Of a DNA stretch of 17,435 nucleotides, positions 8,810-15,412 are shown piece by piece. The translations under genes were made by a program, and so were the position numbers. The stretch covers positions 1 to 17,435 of the forward strand of contig PIVW01000066.1 in the NCBI GenBank assembly GCA_003353825.1, in the 5' to 3' direction. A model generated the notes under the pieces. That model searched no databases. It was not told the DNA's origin and worked only from the letters and a program-made list of their open reading frames with translations. The number at the start of each line of letters is the position of its first letter. The stretch's first letter is position 1. The DNA is from Chloroflexota bacterium (GTDB lineage Bacteria > Chloroflexota > Anaerolineae > J102).

Positions 8810-10279
8810 ATGGACCTATCTTCGTTCAATCTCTACGCAATTCTACCTGAGACCATCATCATTGTCACCGCATTGGTGATCATGGTGGTAGATTTCACCC
8901 ATATCCTGGCAACATCGGGAGAAAGAACACGCGGCCACCTGATGGCGATCTTGACGCTGGTTGGATTGAGTGTCGCCGCTGTTATTAGTATTTCCGCTAT
9001 CGGTTTGCCCTCTATTGATTTTTACAACATGGCTGTAGATGACGATCTCAGTCGTCTGCTGGGTCTAGTTGTCATTCTGGCTGCCGTCCTGGCAGTGCTT
9101 ATGTCGTGGGAATATCTGACACGCTTTACCCGTATGACCGGTGAATATTACGCGCTACTATTACTGGCCGTGGCCGGTATGATGTTTTTGGGCAAATCTA
9201 TTGAATTGATTACCCTGTTCGTCAGCCTGGAAATCCTGTCAGTTGCGCTCTATGTTCTGACAGGTTTTCATCGCGGACAACTGGCCGGCGGAGAAGGCGC
9301 GCTCAAGTATTTCCTGCTAGGCGCGTTTGCTTCGGGCTTTCTGCTTTATGGCATGGCCTTACTGTATGGCGATACCGGCAGCACTTACTTGAGCGAAATC
9401 GCCATTCTGGGTACCGGGGGGCTGTTAATGTTGGCCGGAATGGCCCTGCTGCTTGTTGGATTTGGTTTCAAGATCGCGGCCGTGCCCTTCCACATGTGGG
9501 CGCCCGACGCCTATCAGGGTGCGCCCACGCCGGTGACGGCCTTTATGTCCGTGGGCACCAAGGCGGCTGCTTTTGTGGCGCTATTCCGGGTGTTGCAGGC
9601 TACGCTCAGCGTCCCCTATGAATGGTGGGCAATGGCATTGGCGATACTCTCGCTACTAACCATGACCTGGGGTAATCTGGCGGCCCTACGCCAAAACAGC
9701 ATCAAACGCATGCTGGCCTACAGCTCTATAGCTCAAGCAGGATACATGCTCATCGGTATTGTGGCCGGCACCGCAGCGGGCATGCAGGCGCTTATGTTCT
9801 ACCTCTTTGCCTATGGTTTTATGAACATCGGCGCCTTTGCCGTTGTCTCGCTGATGGAACGCATGGACGCCAATGCTGAACAGGACGCTACCCTCGATAA
9901 TGCCAGAGGACTTTTCACACGCAAACCCTTGCTGGCTGTATCGATGGCGATCTTCATGTTATCGTTGGCGGGCATCCCCCCCCTGGCCGGATTCTTCGGT
10001 AAGCTCTATCTTTTCGGGGCGGCAGTGGATAGTGGTTGGGTGTGGCTGGCTGTGGCCGCTGTGATCAATAGCGCCGTCAGCGCCTACTATTATCTGCGGG
10101 TAACGGTGGTGATGTTTATGGAAGAGCCGACTGCTGAGTCAAGCGTGCGTCTCCCCATTCCCGATTCGGCGAGCATTGCTATTGCCATTGCCGTACTTGG
10201 CACCTTGTTATTTGGTATCGTGGCCAGCCCCTGGTTCGATACTTTACGCGGTGTTGCTGTGGCCTTTGCCGGATCTTAG
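8810..10279 (+). CDS. nuoN: NADH-quinone oxidoreductase subunit N (NuoN)
   Basis: Antiporter-like proton channel closest to NuoK, 489 aa with about 14 helices. Key residues: E141 (LFVSLEILSVALYVL), K221 (GFGFKIAAVPFHMWAPDAY), K251 (SVGTKAAAF), the KRMLAYSSIAQAGYML helix (299-314) and K398 in AGIPPLAGFFGKLYLF. It is 8 bp behind nuoM, with no Shine-Dalgarno. It is the last visible nuo gene; its stop lies 22 bp from the stop of the convergent antitoxin-like gene, with no clear terminator between them. Confidence 0.96.
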   Translation: MDLSSFNLYAILPETIIIVTALVIMVVDFTHILATSGERTRGHLMAILTLVGLSVAAVISISAIGLPSIDFYNMAVDDDLSRLLGLVVILAAVLAVLMSWEYLTRFTRMTGEYYALLLLAVAGMMFLGKSIELITLFVSLEILSVALYVLTGFHRGQLAGGEGALKYFLLGAFASGFLLYGMALLYGDTGSTYLSEIAILGTGGLLMLAGMALLLVGFGFKIAAVPFHMWAPDAYQGAPTPVTAFMSVGTKAAAFVALFRVLQATLSVPYEWWAMALAILSLLTMTWGNLAALRQNSIKRMLAYSSIAQAGYMLIGIVAGTAAGMQALMFYLFAYGFMNIGAFAVVSLMERMDANAEQDATLDNARGLFTRKPLLAVSMAIFMLSLAGIPPLAGFFGKLYLFGAAVDSGWVWLAVAAVINSAVSAYYYLRVTVVMFMEEPTAESSVRLPIPDSASIAIAIAVLGTLLFGIVASPWFDTLRGVAVAFAGS

Positions 10280-10301
10280 GGTTGAGAATTCAGGTCCTTA
10301 G

Positions 10302-10556
10302 CTATGCTATGTTGGGGAGTTCCTCTTGAAGAATGCGGCGCAACATAGATTCTGTCACCGGTTTTTCGGAAGTCTGGCTTAGGTATTCCCTGAGGGCATC
10401 ATCTATCATCGTTTGATAGCCTGTTCCCGCTTCCTCTGCCCTGGAACGAAACTCCTCAAGAATCGTGTCGTCAATATAGATAGTAATCCGGGTTTTCCCC
10501 TTACTGGGAAGGACTGGTCCGCGCTTACCTTTTGAGAAATCATATTCAGCCTTCAT
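10302..10556 (-). CDS. BrnA-type antitoxin / CopG-like protein (orphan)
   Basis: A protein of 84 aa starting MKAEYDFSKGKRGPVLP, followed by TRITIYIDDTILEEFR (22-37) and GYQTMIDDALREYL (46-59). This matches the BrnA antitoxin family, which has a ribbon-helix-helix DNA-binding part and neutralises the RNase BrnT. The open frame runs further upstream, but ATG 10556 is chosen because a strong Shine-Dalgarno, GGGAGGT (10571-10565), sits 8 bp before it and the family starts here; the upstream part is only a shadow of the neighbouring gene. Normally brnT directly precedes brnA. Here the preceding gene is an enoyl-CoA hydratase 49 bp away and no BrnT-like sequence is seen, so this looks like a solitary antitoxin or a small regulator. 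Confidence 0.8.
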   Translation of the reverse strand: MKAEYDFSKGKRGPVLPSKGKTRITIYIDDTILEEFRSRAEEAGTGYQTMIDDALREYLSQTSEKPVTESMLRRILQEELPNIA

Positions 10557-10564
10557 AATCTTGT

Positions 10565-10571
10565 ACCTCCC
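10565..10571 (-). promoter_or_regulatory. Shine-Dalgarno that fixes the antitoxin-like start
   Basis: GGGAGGT on the minus strand lies 8 bp before ATG 10556. It decides for the 84-aa product over a 155-aa reading of the same frame. Confidence 0.8.
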
Positions 10572-10605
10572 GACGTCTCGCACGCCGATTTGCGGAAAAA
10601 TAGTC

Positions 10606-11388
10606 TTACCGCCCACTAAACTGCGGTGGCCGTTTTTCCAGAAAGGCAGCGACACCCTCTTTGTGGTCGCCGGTGTTGAAGGCGATATCTTGGATCTGAG
10701 CTTCGTACTCCAGCGTATCGGCGAGGTTGTGTCCGACAGCTTTGTTGAGCACACGCTTGGTGAGACCAATACCCCGGGTGGGGCCCATTGCCAGACGTTG
10801 GGCTAGCTCAGAGACGGTCGAGTCCAGGTCTTTGGGGGCGACGACCTGATTGATGATGCCTAGACGCAACGCCTCTTGCGCGTCTAGGCGCACGCCGGTG
10901 GCCAATAGCTCGAACGCTTTTGCCGGCCCAACCAGTTGCTGTAAAAACCAACTCGCTCCACTGTCAGGGGCCAGTCCGATCCCGATAAAGGCGGGGACGA
11001 AACTGGCTTTGTCAGAGGCAATGCGTAGGTCTGTGGCCAGGGCATAACCCAGAGCTGCTCCGGCAGCAACGCCATTGATCTTGCCGATCACCGGTTTTTC
11101 CAGTTGGCGAAATCCCATCACAACACGGTGGTAGCCCCGCCGTAAGTGATCCCCGACCGTTGCCCTACCCTCCAGCATCTGGAATTCTTGCAAGTCCTGT
11201 CCGGCGCTGAAAGCGCGCTCCGCTCCCGTAAGCACAATACAACGAACACCCGACTCACGAGCACACTGCTTTTGAGCATGTACAAGCTCCTGTGACATTT
11301 CAATCGTCAAGGCATTCAGCTTATCAGGACGATTGAGCGTGATCGTGGCCACGCTATCTGCTATATCAAACAGAATATGATCGTACAT
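10606..11388 (-). CDS. Enoyl-CoA hydratase/isomerase, PaaG-like
   Basis: Crotonase-fold acyl-CoA enzyme of 260 aa, cytoplasmic. Seen: the N-terminal TLNRPDKLNAL (17-27), oxyanion-hole segments FSAGQDL (60-66) and NGVAAGAALGYAL (105-117), and GLAPDSG (138-144) with D142. The classical first catalytic glutamate of hydratases is absent. The aspartate in PDSG matches the PaaG isomerase branch, as does the C-terminal EGVAAFLEKRPPQFSGR. The position of the second hydratase glutamate (E160 in AFELLATG) is kept, unlike E. coli PaaG as I recall it. Isomerisation of an unsaturated or epoxidised acyl-CoA is plausible, but substrate cannot be told; no other phenylacetate genes are nearby. A Shine-Dalgarno AGGGAGA precedes the ATG. 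Confidence 0.88.
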   Translation of the reverse strand: MYDHILFDIADSVATITLNRPDKLNALTIEMSQELVHAQKQCARESGVRCIVLTGAERAFSAGQDLQEFQMLEGRATVGDHLRRGYHRVVMGFRQLEKPVIGKINGVAAGAALGYALATDLRIASDKASFVPAFIGIGLAPDSGASWFLQQLVGPAKAFELLATGVRLDAQEALRLGIINQVVAPKDLDSTVSELAQRLAMGPTRGIGLTKRVLNKAVGHNLADTLEYEAQIQDIAFNTGDHKEGVAAFLEKRPPQFSGR

Positions 11389-11423
11389 TTGGGTCTCCCT
11401 GTTCTAAATCAAGCGCCCAGCAC

Positions 11424-12065
11424 TTATTCCATAGCCAAACTAAAAAACTGTTCGGCGACTTCAATCATGTGGTCTTGAGTGGCGATCATACGCCAGTCTT
11501 TAACAGTGCTGATCACAGTATCATCAACACCTTTCACGGGTCTCACCCAGCTCATGATGTAGCCTGTTATCGCCGGTTCCTCATCGGAGAGTAACAACAA
11601 GCTGAGATCGGCCTCAAAGCTATGGTAGGTGCGCAGAAGCCACACGGGCTTGACATGCGGATGTTCGGGTAGAGACCAGATGGCATCATAGGCGGAGCGA
11701 TCGTGACCGGGAATTAGCTCGATGCTGATATTGGCGGCAAACATATTCTGGTTGCCTGCTGCCACCAGTGGGATATCCATCAGGCGTTCGGCGTGGACCT
11801 GACCCCCAAACGACAAGGCCGCGCGCGTACCGGTGATACCGGTGGCGCCACGGACGACATCGATTAGAAAATCATCGAGGCGGCTGAGATCATTGACAAA
11901 ACAAACGATGCGCAAATCTGCGCGGGCACGTAACCAGTTCACCCACAGTGGTTTCACACAGGGTTCATCATAACTCTGCAAACGGGTTAGAACATCCTCA
12001 CGGGCCAGTTCATCCTGGCCACTGCGAACATTGGCGTCGATAATGGCGATGGTGCTGTTACTCAT
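11424..12065 (-). CDS. Tandem Lrp/AsnC-effector-like domain protein, no HTH
   Basis: A soluble 213-aa protein of unknown function. It contains an internal duplication. Copy 1 (about 35-88) has PCVKPLW, ADLRIVCFV, then VVRGATGITGTRAAL. Copy 2 (about 136-191) has PHVKPVW, ADLSLLLLS, then WVRPVKGVDDTVIST. The pattern VR-x3-G-[IV]-x2-T after a helix is that of Lrp/AsnC C-terminal effector (RAM) domains, which form dimeric alpha-beta barrels. Two copies in one chain could build the barrel without dimerising. There is no helix-turn-helix, so it is not expected to bind DNA. GAGG lies about 9 bp before the ATG. It is 35 bp ahead of the hydratase and 93 bp behind the small membrane gene. Family assignment is by eye. 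Confidence 0.6.
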   Translation of the reverse strand: MSNSTIAIIDANVRSGQDELAREDVLTRLQSYDEPCVKPLWVNWLRARADLRIVCFVNDLSRLDDFLIDVVRGATGITGTRAALSFGGQVHAERLMDIPLVAAGNQNMFAANISIELIPGHDRSAYDAIWSLPEHPHVKPVWLLRTYHSFEADLSLLLLSDEEPAITGYIMSWVRPVKGVDDTVISTVKDWRMIATQDHMIEVAEQFFSLAME

Positions 12066-12080
12066 GGGCTTATCCTCGAA

Positions 12081-12101
12081 GTGTTGCGTGTTGCGTGCTT
12101 G
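12081..12101. repeat. Heptamer repeat GTGTTGC
   Basis: Two perfect GTGTTGC units (12081-12094) and a degenerate third (GTGCTTG) lie in the 93-bp gap upstream of the tandem effector-domain gene. Same period as the array after nuoH and a similar GTGT core. The rest of the gap, to 12158, shows nothing else. Confidence 0.6.
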
Positions 12102-12158
12102 TCCAAACGTGATTCGCCGTTCAAGTAGGCCACAAGCGAGTCGAATGAGCCAACTAAT

Positions 12159-12416
12159 TCAATCGTCGAGTGGATAAACGGTTATTTCATCTGCGTCGGT
12201 GTCGATATCTACTGTGTACGGTGTGGTTGGCTGTTGGCTTTCATCGCTTATCGTGTAGTCGACGTCGATCACATCGGCATCGCCACGGCCGGCGTATCGT
12301 ATGAATATGCCGCCGCGTAGGTTACCCCGTATCAAAAAAAGTAGCAAGGCAAGCGCAGCGATACCAACCAGACAGGAGAGGCAAACAAAGAAACAGGTAG
12401 CTAAGATCGGTTCCAT
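12159..12416 (-). CDS. Small single-helix membrane protein, acidic tail
   Basis: An 85-aa protein of no family I recognise. One hydrophobic helix (about 4-29, with three cysteines in the first half) is followed by a short basic stretch (RGNLRGG, 30-36) and then an acidic, Thr-rich tail ending ITVYPLDD. The basic stretch after the helix suggests the tail is cytoplasmic. The frame is open further upstream inside the ATPase gene, but ATG 12416 sits just 2 bp after the ATPase stop, the natural start for a coupled gene; no Shine-Dalgarno is evident, which fits re-initiation. Proximity suggests a small partner that might anchor the ATPase at the membrane; this is inference. Confidence 0.65.
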   Translation of the reverse strand: MEPILATCFFVCLSCLVGIAALALLLFLIRGNLRGGIFIRYAGRGDADVIDVDYTISDESQQPTTPYTVDIDTDADEITVYPLDD

Positions 12417-12418
12417 AT

Positions 12419-14965
12419 TTACACCCAGGCATCCACTCGGTCGTGGCTCAAGCGACCTGAAGCAGAACGATATCCAATTTCCCAATATGGCAGCCAGGCA
12501 AGTGCCACCATGTCAACCTTGATATCGACTCGCCGGGGTTTGACCTCGTAGGGCCCCACCTGTTCAAGGGTATCGGCCCATTCTTGCGTGATCAGATCGG
12601 CTTCATCGATGATGGTGTCATTCACTTCGGCGATCTCCTTTTCCAAGCGGTCGATCTCCTCCTTCGATTCTTCGATATCAGCCTTAGCACGAGAGGTCAT
12701 ACGGCGCTTGGTCGCGGCTTTAGAAAAAGCGGTCGAACGGCGCCGCCCGAAAATGCCAAGAAAACTTGCGACCGATTCGGCGCCGGACAGGAGTTCTTCC
12801 AGTTTGCGGGCATCGTAGTCGGCTTTATCTTCCTGCAATTCTTGCTCTTCTCGTTCTATTCGATCTTGCAAGCGATCGATGACTTTCAAATACTTTGCCC
12901 GCATCTTCTCTACTTCAGCATCCCTATTTTCACGGGCTATCTGTTGCATGCGCACCCTGAAATCACGTTCCGACTCGGAGGGTTGACTGTAGACTTTGAG
13001 CACAGAATTGTAGAGCAGAGCGAGGCGCTGTTCATGGTAGAGATAATCGCTGAAATCCTTGCCATACGATTTCAGTTCACGGACGCCATTCAGATCTGCC
13101 GGCACGGTGCCAAACAAAGCCTCTCCTTCGGGAGCGACTTCGAGAGCGCTCGCCCTTAAATCAACGGAATCGGCATCCTCCCAACGAATGACCGCACCGA
13201 TATCATTGCTGTGGACCAGCAAGCCAACGGGGCGTTCTTCATTCACACCACGGCGCCGGTCGACAAAAGCGGCGTTGCCAAGCGCAATGAGTGCAGGCTC
13301 GTAAACCAGGGTTGTTTGCTCAGCTTCGATACGCTGCTTCTCCTCCTCTTCGAGCACGGAAAGCGCCCGGTTCGGACTCATGCGCAATGGTAAATAGACC
13401 TGAGGTAGTTCAGGTGGTAGCGCAGGAGCAGTGGCTGAATAGCCTGGCGGCAACTTAGGCGCTGAATCGGCAGCAACCGGCTCGGGCGATGCTGGCATAT
13501 GGATGACAGCCGCTTTGGCCGCCTGCACCTGCGCTGTGATCTCGATCGTATCTTTGACACCGGCCATTAATTTTCGTACCTGACTACGCGTCAGAGGCCC
13601 GCGCAGATAACTCATCGCCCATCGGGTTTGGAAGATTACGGGCTCATCCTCATGCACATTGTGCAACAAGAAAACCCTGGACCCCAACCCGGAAATGATC
13701 CTGCTCAGTGCCCGGCGGTTGAGCGCCCCTCCGGCTTCACTGGTTGCGGATTCCAAGCCATCTAGCACTCTATCTTTATCACGATCCGTCTGTAACTTGC
13801 CGATAAACCAGGTGCCGGCGTTGGTCAGGCCTTTGTAATCGAGATCGACCGGATTCTGAGTGGTCAATATCACGCCGAGGCCAAAGGCACGGGCCTGTTT
13901 CATCAGGGTGAGCAGTGGCTTTTTGGAAGGTGGATTGGCGACCGGAGGGAAGAAGCCGAAGACTTCATCCATGTACAGCAACGCCCGTAAGCTCGTCGTC
14001 CCTGATTGCCGGCGCATCCAGGTAATAACCTGTTCCAACAGCAACGTGACGAAAAACATGCGTTCAGAGTCGCTGAGATGGGCGATGTAGAAAATGCTAT
14101 GGCGGGGCTTGCCTGTCGCCGAATGCATCAGATCGTCGATATCCAGGGGTTGGCCTTCCAACCAGGAACCAAAGCTGGGCGCGGCCATGATGTTATTCAA
14201 AGACATGGCCAAAGAGAATCGATCCTTTTCGGGGAAGAAGGTATCGACATCGAAAACACCAAGCTGCCGCACGGGAGGATTCTGAATGGCCGTTATCAAT
14301 TTGGCGAGATCGAGGTTCTCTCCCCGGCGCCAATAATACTCGAAGATAGTGGAGAGCAAAATGTGTTCGCGGCTCCGTAATGGATCGGCATCGATAGCTA
14401 CCAAACCCAACAAAGCACTGACCGTTCCCTGAATCTGTTCTTGCAACACTTCCTCGTGATCGTCCCAGTTTAGCTGCGGGGCCTGCAAGGACGCCAGAAT
14501 GGAGATCGGGAGACCAGCATCAGAACCAGGGGTGTAGATCAAAAACTCCGCACTTTGCTTGAGCAGGCGAATGCGATCGGGACCTTGTCCCCAATCGGCC
14601 AGACCGTTTCGCCAGGTGTCAGAGATCCTGTCAGCGTAGTCCTCCACGCTCATATCTTTGCGACGGGCGTCATCGATGTTGACCCAGGGTTGGAAATCCT
14701 CGGGTTGCAGGTCGGGAAACGTTAACAAGAGATTCGTGATATCCCCTTTGGGATCGATGATGATGGCAGGAACGTTGTCAATCGCCGCTTCTTCCAGAAG
14801 ATCAATGCATAGACCGGTTTTCCCGGATCCGGTCATACCAACACAGACAGCATGAGTGGTGAGATCCCGAGCATCGTACATGACAACATCATCCACGCGT
14901 TCGCCCCTGTCCATGTCGTACTCTTTTCCCAAGTACAATGCGCCAAGTTTTTCAATAACCTGCAT
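12419..14965 (-). CDS. HerA/FtsK-like ATPase with coiled-coil C-terminus
   Basis: An 848-aa P-loop ATPase of the HerA/DUF87 group, a widespread bacterial family without assigned function as far as I know. Order: a short lead-in; Walker A GMTGSGKT (43-50); IIIDPKGD (68-75); Walker B ALLYMDEV (328-335) with D333/E334; VILTTQNP (365-372), where a sensor glutamine sits; a Pro-rich linker around 490-530; a mixed domain; a helical coiled coil (about 665-727); SFLGIFGRRRS (around 734-744); a second coiled coil (about 758-795); and a C-terminal strand-rich end with LAWLPYW. HerA relatives are hexameric DNA or protein translocases. No nuclease partner (NurA) is seen, so a DNA-end-processing role is not supported. 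AAGGAGT is well placed before ATG 14965. First gene of the leftward run. Confidence 0.82.
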   Translation of the reverse strand: MQVIEKLGALYLGKEYDMDRGERVDDVVMYDARDLTTHAVCVGMTGSGKTGLCIDLLEEAAIDNVPAIIIDPKGDITNLLLTFPDLQPEDFQPWVNIDDARRKDMSVEDYADRISDTWRNGLADWGQGPDRIRLLKQSAEFLIYTPGSDAGLPISILASLQAPQLNWDDHEEVLQEQIQGTVSALLGLVAIDADPLRSREHILLSTIFEYYWRRGENLDLAKLITAIQNPPVRQLGVFDVDTFFPEKDRFSLAMSLNNIMAAPSFGSWLEGQPLDIDDLMHSATGKPRHSIFYIAHLSDSERMFFVTLLLEQVITWMRRQSGTTSLRALLYMDEVFGFFPPVANPPSKKPLLTLMKQARAFGLGVILTTQNPVDLDYKGLTNAGTWFIGKLQTDRDKDRVLDGLESATSEAGGALNRRALSRIISGLGSRVFLLHNVHEDEPVIFQTRWAMSYLRGPLTRSQVRKLMAGVKDTIEITAQVQAAKAAVIHMPASPEPVAADSAPKLPPGYSATAPALPPELPQVYLPLRMSPNRALSVLEEEEKQRIEAEQTTLVYEPALIALGNAAFVDRRRGVNEERPVGLLVHSNDIGAVIRWEDADSVDLRASALEVAPEGEALFGTVPADLNGVRELKSYGKDFSDYLYHEQRLALLYNSVLKVYSQPSESERDFRVRMQQIARENRDAEVEKMRAKYLKVIDRLQDRIEREEQELQEDKADYDARKLEELLSGAESVASFLGIFGRRRSTAFSKAATKRRMTSRAKADIEESKEEIDRLEKEIAEVNDTIIDEADLITQEWADTLEQVGPYEVKPRRVDIKVDMVALAWLPYWEIGYRSASGRLSHDRVDAWV

Positions 14966-15004
14966 CGTCGGTTTACTCCTTCAAGCGTTTTGTCAGTTAC
15001 ACCC

Positions 15005-15013
15005 TTTATACCA
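15005..15013 (-). promoter_or_regulatory. Extended -10 promoter for the ATPase gene
   Basis: On the minus strand TGG-TATAAA (15013-15005) is an extended -10 element with a 5/6 match. A weak -35 (TTCCCT, 15033-15028) lies 17 bp upstream. The predicted RNA start would be near 14998, giving a leader of about 33 nt to ATG 14965. Confidence 0.45.
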
Positions 15014-15196
15014 ATTCCTGACGGTGAAGGGAAGTTTGTACCAAGTAGGATACATAGCAATTTCGTAAATGTGTTCGCTCAGAAAATAGAACTGTCTGGC
15101 TGAAAGTTCAAAGATCCCTCTGGGTCTGCACACAGCGCCTGAGGTGATTCGCACTATCGGCAGGTGCATTCTGTCCACTCATGTGCCCAGTGTGAT

Positions 15197-15224
15197 TTGT
15201 CTGATCGCACACATAGTGTATACT
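15197..15224 (+). promoter_or_regulatory. Sigma70-type promoter for the PrsW-like gene pair
   Basis: TTGTCT (15197-15202, 4/6) and TATACT (15219-15224, 5/6) are spaced 16 bp. The hexamer CTGATC occurs twice, at 15201-15206 and 15223-15228, 22 bp (two helical turns) apart and touching both promoter elements, so a repressor or activator could bind here. Predicted RNA start about 15231. Confidence 0.45.
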
Positions 15225-15281
15225 GATCATAAGAGTTTAGACGATTTTAGATCTCCTGCGCCTTTCCCCCAGGCATATCGT

Positions 15282-15353
15282 ATGACCCTGGCGCGGCATG
15301 GGTGCATGTTGGCAAGATGCCTTAGTTTTCTTTCGAGGCTTCTACTCAAGTGA
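15282..15353 (+). CDS. Possible 23-aa leader peptide
   Basis: A short ORF beginning MTLARHGCML and ending SRLLLK, inside the leader of the PrsW-like operon. Its ATG is in the 3' arm of hairpin H1 and the only Shine-Dalgarno-like bases are CAGG at 15270-15273. It spans hairpin H2 and its T-rich tract, and stops just before H3. The second half is Leu- and Arg-rich. It may be a chance ORF. Confidence 0.2.
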   Translation: MTLARHGCMLARCLSFLSRLLLK

Positions 15354-15400
15354 TCCCTCAGCGTATTCCCCCACACGATAGGCGTTGAGGTGGCTCTCAC

Positions 15401-15404
15401 GGAG
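15401..15404 (+). promoter_or_regulatory. Shine-Dalgarno that fixes the PrsW-like start
   Basis: GGAG lies 8 bp before ATG 15413. The TTG at 15407, which would add two residues, is too close to it. The ATG is therefore preferred. Confidence 0.65.
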
Positions 15405-15412
15405 AATTGCCC

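Larger units (their letters stand above)
15231..15412 (+). other. Structured leader of the PrsW-like operon
   Basis: About 180 nt of leader with several potential hairpins. H1: CCAGGCATA (15269-15277), loop TCG, and TATG plus CCTGG (15281-15291) with a 2-nt bulge, nine pairs. H2: GGCAT (15295-15299) with ATGCC (15317-15321), or the shorter GGCA/TGCC (15311-15321), followed by TTAGTTTTCTTT. H3: CCTCAGCG (15356-15363) with CGTTGAGG (15383-15390), eight pairs with one G.U, ending 10 bp before the Shine-Dalgarno. It does not match a riboswitch I know. H2 plus the T-rich tract is weakly terminator-like. Confidence 0.4.

Noticed and set aside
10307..10348. 8-bp inverted repeat CTATGTTG / CAACATAG near the nuoN and antitoxin convergence
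   Set aside because: The 26-nt spacer, lack of a T-tract and position inside the antitoxin coding sequence make it weak as a terminator; several such repeats are expected by chance in 17 kb.
10557..10769. N-terminal extension of the antitoxin-like frame, giving 155 aa
   Set aside because: The extra part overlaps the hydratase gene in another frame, has no family similarity, and a strong Shine-Dalgarno marks the internal ATG at 10556.
12417..12485. Longer start for the small membrane protein
   Set aside because: It would overlap the end of the ATPase gene and put a non-hydrophobic stretch ahead of the helix; the ATG 2 bp after the ATPase stop is the simpler start.
12584..13159. 191-aa plus-strand ORF opposite the ATPase
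   Set aside because: It is antisense to the conserved coiled-coil region of the ATPase, with no recognisable family or ribosome site.
14966..15412. tRNA or other known RNA gene in the divergent intergenic region
   Set aside because: No cloverleaf or T-loop GTTCGA-type sequence in a proper frame was found; only the separate hairpins reported above.
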